From assembly GCF_018320785.1 (NCBI RefSeq), contig NC_054877.1, positions 32,200,151 through 32,264,150 of the forward strand: a DNA stretch of 64,000 nt, given 5' to 3'. The translations under genes and the position numbers were made by a program. Source of the stretch: Cheilinus undulatus. Lineage: Eukaryota; Chordata; Actinopteri; Labriformes; Labridae. Shown one piece after another: positions 55,871 through 64,000 of the stretch. The notes beneath the pieces are model-generated. The model saw nothing but the letters and a program-made list of their open reading frames with translations, searched no databases and was not told the origin of the DNA. Within the stretch, counting starts at the first letter, position 1. Every line of letters begins with the position of its first letter.

Positions 55871-56438
55871 AGCTACAGTGATGAACCTACTAATGTAATC
55901 TATCATATTTATATTTCTGCAACCCCTGTAAAAAAGTGATAGTTCTTGTCTCTTTGTATACTTTGTCACTTAAATATTAAAGTAGTGTTTTTAACAACAA
56001 CGCCAAAAATCTCATCTGGCTGTCTTACTACTGTCAAATGTATCAATCATGGAAAGTTGGACAGTATAAATCAAGGCTGTTTAGACAGCGTACAGTAAAT
56101 CGCCCCCACTTGAGAAGCAGTTAAATATTATTAATATTACAGTATACATAGATACAGTAAATCTGTCAGTCTGGTTTGTTTGCTTTAGTAGGTCAGATAC
56201 AGACATCAGCCAAAGAAATAATTTAAAATCACTTCATGGAAGATTTAGCTTAACTTCCTAATTTGTGATTTTTGCTCAGTTTATACATATATAAGCTAAG
56301 CCTAGTACTTGTGTTGGATTTTTCACACTACATAATCTAAACACTCATTCATTCACATTTGAAAAAAACAGAATTAAATGTAAAGAAACAACTCAAAGGG
56401 ACGCAAAAATAACCGGGAAAGCAATCAACTGAGCATTT

Positions 56439-56822
56439 AAAGGTGCAGTGTGTAATATTTAGCCTATTAGCATTTAGCAAAACAAGCTTGGTTAAAATGA
56501 AACATAACATTTATAAGTAGATTGAGCTAAATTAGTGTTGACATCTGATGACACATTTTTTAAATTTATGTTTTAAATTAACTCAGAATAAGCCTTTTAT
56601 TCATACATAGGGAGGGTCCCCTCCAAGGAAGCTGCCATCATGGATTTTTGCATTTTGCCTGTTTCTAAGGCACCATAGAAGGAACCAAATAACAGTTAAG
56701 CATGTATTGATTTTTAAACTTCACTGGTTCCCACAGTTATCACCAGAGAAATGAGCATCACACTCCAGAATTGACTGTTAGATGTTGATAGTCCCATTTT
56801 TACACACTGTACCTTTAAAAGT
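56439..56822. repeat. MITE with TGCAGTGTGTAA ends, copy 3
   Basis: The ends tttaaaggtgcagtgtgtaa and tttacacactgtacctttaaa are inverted copies (the second with one mismatch). The body matches copies 1 and 2 in the same orientation. It is the most intact copy. Confidence 0.8.
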
Positions 56823-57370
56823 GAATTACATGGTAAATACAGCATTTAATTACCACAAATCTAGAAAATAAATACGAATCTGGCTTTCTTTTTCTTTCTG
56901 ACATGAGGTCAATTGATGAATTACAATGCAAGCAATTCTAAACAACCAATAGCAACATGCAGGAGTTATTTTAAATGATATTATGTTTGAATAGAACAAC
57001 CTTAATGCCGGTTGTTTTTCTAATATGGCTCCAGTGAAAACATGTTGACTGATGCCATCATCTGATCTGCTTTGAAGCTACATGCTACTGATGCATTGCG
57101 ATATAAGCAGCTAATGCCTCATACAAAGGCAAATAAATCTTTCCTTATAATATCACAATGAAGTTGGTTTGATACGTTGACATTATGTATAGCTGGATAA
57201 GACACAAGGTTACTTATTAATATAACCAGTATGCACGTTAGCTTTCTCTTAGCTCGATATGCTAGCCACGTTGCTAACGTACTGCTAAGCCAGCTTGCCA
57301 ATGTTATTATCGTCATGAAGCAAAGCTGCCATTGCTTTCAGTCTTAACATGTCATTTCGCGAGGTCTTAC

Positions 57371-57430
57371 CTGGTTAAACGGGTTATTCCACGCAGTAGA
57401 GAAAAGGACGACAGTAAAGTGTTCATTTTT
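57371..57430 (-). other. mrpl34: Probable 5'UTR exon of mrpl34 (3' boundary only)
   Basis: The minus strand reads GTTTAACCAG then gtaagacc, a strong donor with its boundary at 57371. This is 1.9 kb upstream of the mrpl34 coding exon, which has an acceptor just before its ATG. A CCAAT-type motif in each orientation lies at about 57500-57525. The upstream extent is arbitrary. Confidence 0.4.
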
Positions 57431-58495
57431 AGATATTTAAACAGTGGACACAGGCATGAGAACAGTGAATGTCACAGAGCTGTGAATATAAAGTACAACG
57501 ATTGGCTTAGATTTTCAGCCAATAGAAACGCCTGTTGCTGGAGTGACGCCCTACGTAGTGCTTTACATGTGAGATGCTTTGAGGACAGTTCTTCACTGGC
57601 TATTGTGTTTCATTTGTGCATCCTGTTTGGAAGATCATCAGAATTTTAAGTGCAGTTGTTTGAGTGTCTGCCAGAGTAAGAAAGATCTGTTAACTGTCTT
57701 TGTGTAATATCTGCATGAGATTGTAGGAGTAAAGGTGGTATAGGATACTACTGTTGTACTCTTAGACTGTACACTATTTTAATAGGCCTACACAAAAATA
57801 TTATCATATTATTCACTTTGGTATTGAATTTCTTTACTGCACTGGTTATCAAGACTATACAGGCCCCAACAGAAGCCTAAATTCAAATCTATATTCAGTA
57901 TGCTTTTCAATAGTCTTTGCTTTGAAAACCTAACAGCCAGGGATGTCTGACCAATGCAGGGGTTGCAACGCATGCACATGAATTTATAGCCCATGCCCTT
58001 TTCTGTTTGCACTAGATGCAGTAAATGTTACACTTCAGAAGCAGTCTCGTTGTCCAAAGCAAGCATTCCTTCACTTTTCTTCAGTGCTCTGCTTCCTCTC
58101 TCCATCTCCACATGTTTAGATTGAGTACAGTAGTTTCTAGTGCTGATCTTAATTCAGATATGAAGATATTCTTATTTAAAGACTTTTGCTCAGTTTGTAA
58201 AATCTGCCATGGGCTCTTCTGACAGAGCCCTGTAATTATGCCTTTACATGTGAGAGGACAGATCATCCTCTCCTGCTATGGAGCCTTTCTCCCATACTGG
58301 ATGGAAAGGGAGGGGTTCAAGTGAAAAAACATGTATGAAACATGCTTGATCCTATGAATGAAACTAAGATGACGGCAGGGTCATCCTGTCAGTGTGAGCA
58401 CAGAGCTGAAGACCCAGAACCCAGGAGGGGTTTGACCTTACTCATTTTTTAAATAATGAAATTCCTTGTAGATTAAGTTGGGAAATTATTGATAT

Positions 58496-59153
58496 CCCCA
58501 ATTCCAAAAAGTGGATCCATCGTGTAAATTGTAAACTAAAAACTGAATGCAATGATTGTCAATTCTCATAAACCCATATTTTATTTAAAATAGAACATAA
58601 AAATATAGAAAATGTTAATACTGAGACTATCAATGCTAAGAAGTATAGAGGTTTTAGAGCAGCATATGCTTCCATCCAGACAATGTGTTTTAGGGAAGGC
58701 CTTGCATATTTCAGCAAGATAATTCTAAACCATATACCTTATCATCACAACATCATGTCTGTGCAGGAGGCTGGGTGCTGAACTGACCTGTCTGCAGTCC
58801 AGACCTTTCACCAAGAGAAAACATTTGGCACATCCTAATGGGACAACATTCCTCCCCCAAAACTCCAGCAGCTGGTTTCCTTATTTCCCAGACGCAGACA
58901 TTTACATTTACTTTTATTACAAGAAGAGGGGACGCCAAACAATGGTATGGCACTCTCTCTACTTTTCTGAGATGTGTTGCTACCATCAAATTCAAAATGA
59001 GCTTATATTTTTCATGAAATGGTAAAATGTCTCAGTATCGAAATCTGATACGTGGTTAATGTTCTATTGTGAATAAGATTTGAGAGTTGCGGACTATTGC
59101 ATTCTGTTTGTATTTACATTTACACAGTGCCCCACCTGTTTTGGAATTGGGGT
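58496..59153 (+). mobile_element. Tc1-like transposon, 3' part with both ends (copy 3)
   Basis: The left end CCCCAATTCCAAAAAGTGG and the right end CCACCTGTTTTGGAATTGGG are inverted copies. Inner TIR text (ACTGAATGCAATGATTGTCA and TTGCATTCTGTTTGTATTT) also pairs. Most of the transposase is deleted. What remains in plus orientation runs from GTTTTAGAGCAGCATATGCT through TGCAGTCCAGACCTTTCACC (CSPDLSP) to ACAACATTCC and AAACTCCAGCAGCTGG. It is the same family as copies 1 and 2. Confidence 0.85.
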
Positions 59154-59883
59154 TTTACTGTATCATTGTTTGGGGTGGGGGGTTGCCAAAGTAAACCAAT
59201 GAAGAGGATTATTTTGCTTTCTTACTGTGCAGATGGTTTGGGTTTAATAGTTTTAATTTCAGTATAATGTCAGTATAACCAGAGTATGTTCATAAAGGAC
59301 AAAATGTGTACATTTATCATTAGGTGGAGTGAAGTTACACTTATGAATTCTAAATAAAAGTGATGCTATAGGACTAATAGCTGTCATTCAAAGACTACAA
59401 AAACAAGAGGGAGATAGAGTCAGGCCTGCAGTATGGTAAAGAAGTATGGAATCAAATTGGCTTAATTTGGCTCCTTTCATTTTAAGAAACCCACAAACAA
59501 AATGCCTTAATCAATTTGGCAATAATCCAAACAACAACAAGAAGTACACACTGTTGACTCTCCTCCCCTCAAACGTCACATCTGGTCATTCCGTGACAGG
59601 CACAAGGCAGTGTCCCACTTTTATCTGTCAGAGTTCAAGGGTATAACAAGGACACACTAATGTGAATGTGAAGCGTGGAAACTTAAAGGCCATTTCTCTT
59701 TTCAGTGTTAAAGCAGCTAATTTCACACGTTTCCAGGTGTTATAGTATTACAATGCAAACTGACTGTTTACTCACATGAGAAATCGACACTGGGATCACA
59801 CATGCAGGCCTGAGCAGGACAATGATTCATCGCTCTTATTAGCTTGGACTATTGTATTTATCATTTCTGTCACTCTCCCTTCA

Positions 59884-59904
59884 AACGCACGCGCGCGCAC
59901 ACGC
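59884..59904 (+). repeat. Short (GC/CA)n alternating purine-pyrimidine tract
   Basis: An ACGCACGCGCGCGCACACGC stretch within the CpG-richer block. Confidence 0.7.
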
Positions 59905-60407
59905 AAAGACAGGGCACGTCAGCGTTTTGCTTTCCCTCAGCCCTGGCAACAAGGAAATACACGTCTCCCATTGGCCCCTCGCGGTGTTCTGCTGTCTTCG
60001 ATTCGCCCTCCCCACTGCCACTCAGGAGCGAAAATGCCCGAAGCTCGCGGTGTCTGCTGCGGATGCAGGGGCAGCAGGGCTGGGCAGGGTCCGGCCTAAG
60101 TGCGCAGTGGATGCTGAGGGAGGAGAAAAAGAAACACTGCCTTCTTGAGTCGTAATGGGTGTCTTATTGAAATACAATTGGCACACTTTTATGGATGCAC
60201 GCGTTGCCATTAACCCGAGCCCACCCGTGTTGTGTGACAGCAATCTAATGAGGCTAATAAGAAGCCTGGACTGTTCTGCTGCAGCTCTAGCGTAGACAAA
60301 TTGTTGCACCAAATGCAACATTTTCATCTTTTCGCTTTCCTCGGCCCTTGACCGTCAGCTTTTGCCGCCGATTTTTTCATCTTTCCAATCATCTTTAAAA
60401 ATTGCAG
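59885..60407 (+). promoter_or_regulatory. CpG-rich promoter and probable 5'UTR exon, plus strand, ending in a splice donor
   Basis: CpG density rises clearly here compared with the flanks. At 60403-60413 the plus strand reads TGCAG then gtaaga, a strong donor with its boundary at 60407. The open frames through 59776-60155 have no recognisable domain. The gene would continue past 64,000. Because human ABHD8 is divergently transcribed next to MRPL34, abhd8 is the best candidate, but no ABHD8 coding sequence is present in the window. Confidence 0.4.
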
Positions 60408-62284
60408 GTAAGAAATCGACTTTTATTGCATTGTGCATTTATATGTTTATTGACGACACATCTTGTCATCTGCATTGTAAACAACAGCATAGTGACTGCA
60501 TGCATTTGTCGTGTGACAACGCAGAAAATCATAGATCGATCAATCAATAAAACAAGCGTAGCAATTATGGCCTTGACTGCATGAATAGATTTTTGTTGAA
60601 TTTTTGACTGCTACGACTCATTTCGTCGTTTATTATGCGAGCAAATGTGTTATTTCCTATATATTTTTCCCCATTCGGACTTGGTATGTGATGGTAATTA
60701 ATTATTTACGTCAAGATGCTCCCTACTACTGCAAATGATCTCTTAATAATTTGTTGTCATGACGACAAATCGCATATAAGCTGTAGGATAATTGAAGAAA
60801 ATTGCATTTTATTACCAAAAGAAGGCTATTAGACTGATTTTTGCATATGCGAATGAAATGTGCAAATCTAATTCCAGACTGAGCCATACTGTATCTTGCT
60901 TGAAACTAGTGTAGCACACAGTGTACTAAATCTATGTTACTGTAAGACTGTGCAGACACATCAACCTACATTTTCTGCAATGCAGACAAAAAAAAAACAT
61001 GGCTGAGTAAACCTCTGACTGTTTGAATGGAGGCTTTGTGGGTTTCTCTTGTGCCCTCAGCCATGTTCAAAGGCTGGTTGACCGTAGTGATGGATTATAG
61101 GTCAGGAGGAGAATCCCTGAAATGACAGGGTGCTGATGCAGTGCTGTGTTGTGGTGTGTTAATGAGGTAAAGTGGCATATGCTTGACGGTCACCACCACT
61201 TCACATCATCATGTAACACTTGTAGCTGATCTGGCAGTTTGTTTTACAATATGATGACAAAATGACTTAAAAATCTAAGAACAATCACATTCAGATTGAT
61301 AGACGATCGATAGGTAGCACACTTTACAAACTGAATGCCATTGCACTTCCTATGTCAGCTTCGACACGCTCCATTTTGCCATTTCCACAAAAACAGGCCT
61401 CTCTTTCAACACTGACTGGCCTCCTCATTGTAACTCGATAGCACATGATGCCCTGACCTTCAGACCATCCTGACACAACCAACAACAACACCATCACACG
61501 TGCGTGAGCCCACATGCACGCACACATGAACCGTCCTGTGCAGCAGCAGACCTCAGATAAACAAGAAGCTCCATTTATCCCTCAGAGTGCTGGACCTCAG
61601 AGGCACGATGTGTTTCAAAGTCTGAGTCATTCATTTACATTCATGGGAGTGTTACAAAAACCTTATTTTTGTTGACCTAGTTTTAATATCATAAACAAGT
61701 GAAACACAAAACAAGTATGCCTAATGTAGTGTGGTTCATGAATAAATTAGACCTATGGTGTTTGAATTATGAATACCCATAGAACTAGAGGCTATGAAAG
61801 TTAGCATTGCCTCTTATTTCTTTGATGATCTTGGCTGGTATATGTGTAGGTAGGATGCTCTACAAAAAATCTCATCTTATTTTCTTTCATAGGTCAAATG
61901 ATTCACTCAGTGGATATTTGCTCTGGAAAATGCAAACAAAGGCTGCTTCTGCAGTGCAAAATCCTCTACACCCACCCTCTGACAGCAACAAAATAGATAA
62001 AGAAATAAAAAAGTAACTTAGAAATGTTGCTGTAGATCTTGCTTTCTTATGTATCTAAGAAAGTGGCAGTCAAATAATGTCAGCCTGTTTGATAACCGAT
62101 CAAGGATTCCTCATAGGTGCTTTAATAAGAGAAATATTCAGTTCCGGGAACCCTGATATGAAAATATTCCTTAAGGGTTACGTTTATGATTATTTTTATA
62201 GTAAAGGAAATTAATTTTGTAGTTAAAAAATTGCTGCATCTTTGTGACACCTCAAAATGCTGATAAATAAATATTTTTCAAGTA
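60408..62284. other. Non-coding, no repeat or exon recognised
   Basis: If the donor at 60407 is real, this is intronic sequence of the plus-strand gene. It contains no frame with family resemblance. Confidence 0.4.
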
Positions 62285-62560
62285 CACTACTGCACAGAAC
62301 TTTTAGGCATGTTTGGGCCAAAAATTGAGGCTGACGTAGGTGTAGATCTGGTAAATAAGCAGCCTGAGGGCACCATCAGTGGAGGAGGATTGACACAACC
62401 CAGATCTCAGCTCTGGATATCCTTGCATATTATCAAGAGCATGGAAATATAATCTGTTGAAAAACAACAAATTCCACACCTTTAGGGTTGATGCGGTGAG
62501 TGAGCACAGTCTACGACACTGTGCAAGCAGGTGGTATGCCATGAACCCCTGGTGATGCTG
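62285..62560. repeat. Interspersed repeat related to 28,855-29,045
   Basis: The longer copy of the family, with gcacagaacttttaggcatg, gaggaggattgacacaac, CTGGATATCCTTGC and ATTATCAAGAGCATGG. The minus open frame 62303-62653 across it is not gene-like. Confidence 0.55.
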
Positions 62561-63149
62561 TGGGTGTCTCAAGGGCCCGAAAACCACTGGTGGAGAAAAG
62601 GTCTGGACAAAAGATTTGCTGTCAGGCTTGACCTTTGCTGTCAAGCGACACACATGTTTGCTGACATGTGTCTGGCTTGACTCTGGCTGCCATCTCCAGC
62701 CCCAGGTTGTGGCACATTAGGTCCTGTGATGAATCCTTAGTGTTGTATACCTAAATCTTCAGACATGACTGTGTATCAAAGAGGTCAGTTTTTCACAGGT
62801 TGTGAAACAAACATGAATCCATTGCAGTGCCAATTCAAAATGTGACCATCAAGACCATCAGTAAATTGATGATTATTTATATCTTGTTTTATTATTGCCT
62901 GAAATTGCCACTGTAGAGTAGCTGTTGGACAATGTGAAGAACAGTAACCTGCCAAAACTGCCTTTTTTGTTGTATTTCATAGCAAAAAATTAAATCCAAC
63001 TGACATATTTATCAGTGGAGAATGATGTTCTGTTAATAAAGCTACTAACACGTGAGCAGGAAAGTATAAGTATACAGATAAGATTTGCCTTTTTGTCTAC
63101 AGGGGCCATCAAAAACTACACAAACTGAAAGTTCTTTACAGGAGCTTTA

Positions 63150-63876
63150 AGTAGGGATCAACTGATTATGGACCTGGCCAATTATTGAGGCCAATATTTG
63201 ACACCCATTATTAGTAATGTATGTGACCAATAACCGGTATTTGGAACTGATATGCATTTGTTATGACAAAAATGTACTTAATGTGAAAAAAGTATAAATG
63301 CATGTGAAAAATTTGAAGAAAATAAACAATTTAGATCTATCTCTGTCAATATGAAAAACAGCACAGTGTAACACTATAGCAGCAGGAAACAGGAAGAGAT
63401 GCCATACCCTCCCTGTGCCAGTGCCACTCAGACCTTAGTGATGATTGGCTGGTAGTTGTGTAACATTAAGCCAGTCAGGTTGTGTTGTGGGCAGGACATC
63501 AGGTGAGATTGGTGAGAGTGAAAACAAAACCAGAGGGAAGGACACACCTTGCAGTAAAGCCAAAGAAGCACACCTAAGCACAGATATTGATAATCTGCAA
63601 AATTCCAAAGCCCCCTGTGTTATTGTTATTTTAATATTTACCAGTAAAACTAAAATAATCAGCAGAAAAACAACGTTAGGGTCACAGAGATGCTGTAAAT
63701 TTACATTTCTATTTGTTGAGCCATGTTCTGAGTCAAATATAGGTCTAAAATAATTTGCTAGTCTGCACAGTCAGTCCAGAAAGTTCATCAGTATCAGATC
63801 AGTGCTCGGTATTGGCCAATACCCAACACCTTGGTATCAGAATCGTATTGGGAAAGAAAAAATGGTACATCCCAAG
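63150..63876. repeat. hAT-like element remnant with GGGAT ends
   Basis: The left side TAGGGATCAACTGATTATGG, then GGCCAATATTTG, mirrors the right side GGTATTGGCCAATAC, then AATGGTACATCCC. This suggests imperfect inverted ends about 720 bp apart. No coding content is recognised. Confidence 0.45.
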
Positions 63877-64000
63877 TTAAATTGCCTCAAATATTTGCAA
63901 TTTACTGTAAAATGTATCCAGCATTGTCATTTGGCCCATTTTTTCCTTAATCTTGCTAAATTACATGTTAAAACTATACCTATTTGCTACAGTGTACAGC

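Noticed and set aside
60408-64000. Search for abhd8 coding exons
   Set aside because: No alpha/beta-hydrolase motif (such as GHSYG) or ABHD8-like N-terminus occurs in the plus-strand frames here.

Overview
The window is a piece of a vertebrate nuclear genome, almost certainly a ray-finned (teleost, probably percomorph) fish. It has AT-rich spliced genes with GT/AG introns and a vertebrate tRNA-Lys(CTT). Much of the rest is teleost-type transposon debris: Tc1-like elements, hAT elements and MITEs, an L2 LINE, and RTE-like fragments. There are no operons, CRISPR arrays or other prokaryotic features.

Layout. 45 to about 390 is probably the last exon of an unidentified plus-strand gene. About 0.4-14.5 kb is intergenic and repeat-rich. 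14,822-42,526 holds the whole coding region of ano8 (anoctamin-8/TMEM16H). It is on the plus strand, with 18 coding exons that I could join in frame into a 1,088-residue protein. A tRNA-Lys(CTT) gene lies inside its intron 8, and intron 17 (5.6 kb) carries a hAT element and a palindromic integrase-like element. 48,807-52,740 holds dda1 (DET1- and DDB1-associated 1) on the minus strand, with 5 coding exons and 102 residues. 55,128-55,424 holds mrpl34 (mitochondrial ribosomal protein bL34m) on the minus strand, probably with a 5'UTR exon ending at 57,371. A CpG-richer block at about 59.88-60.41 kb ends in a splice donor. It looks like the 5'UTR exon of a plus-strand gene that runs off the window, and by synteny this would be abhd8.

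The order ano8(+), dda1(-), mrpl34(-), probable abhd8(+) matches the human 19p13.11 block read in reverse: ANO8 and DDA1 converge, and MRPL34 and ABHD8 diverge. The genes are functionally unrelated: an ER/plasma-membrane anoctamin, a CRL4 ubiquitin-ligase accessory subunit and a mitoribosomal protein. The arrangement is conserved microsynteny, not a pathway cluster.

No undescribed gene system is evident. The observations most worth a second look are structural. They are a foldback element built from an inverted duplication of an integrase-type transposase gene; a three-copy family of elements with TAGC/TAGCTA-rich cores; a hAT element nested in a MITE with perfect 8-bp target duplications; a perfect 22-bp-arm palindrome in a dda1 intron; and a NAGNAG tandem acceptor in ano8. 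All family and gene assignments come from reading the translated sequence and from memory of the families; no database search was run.
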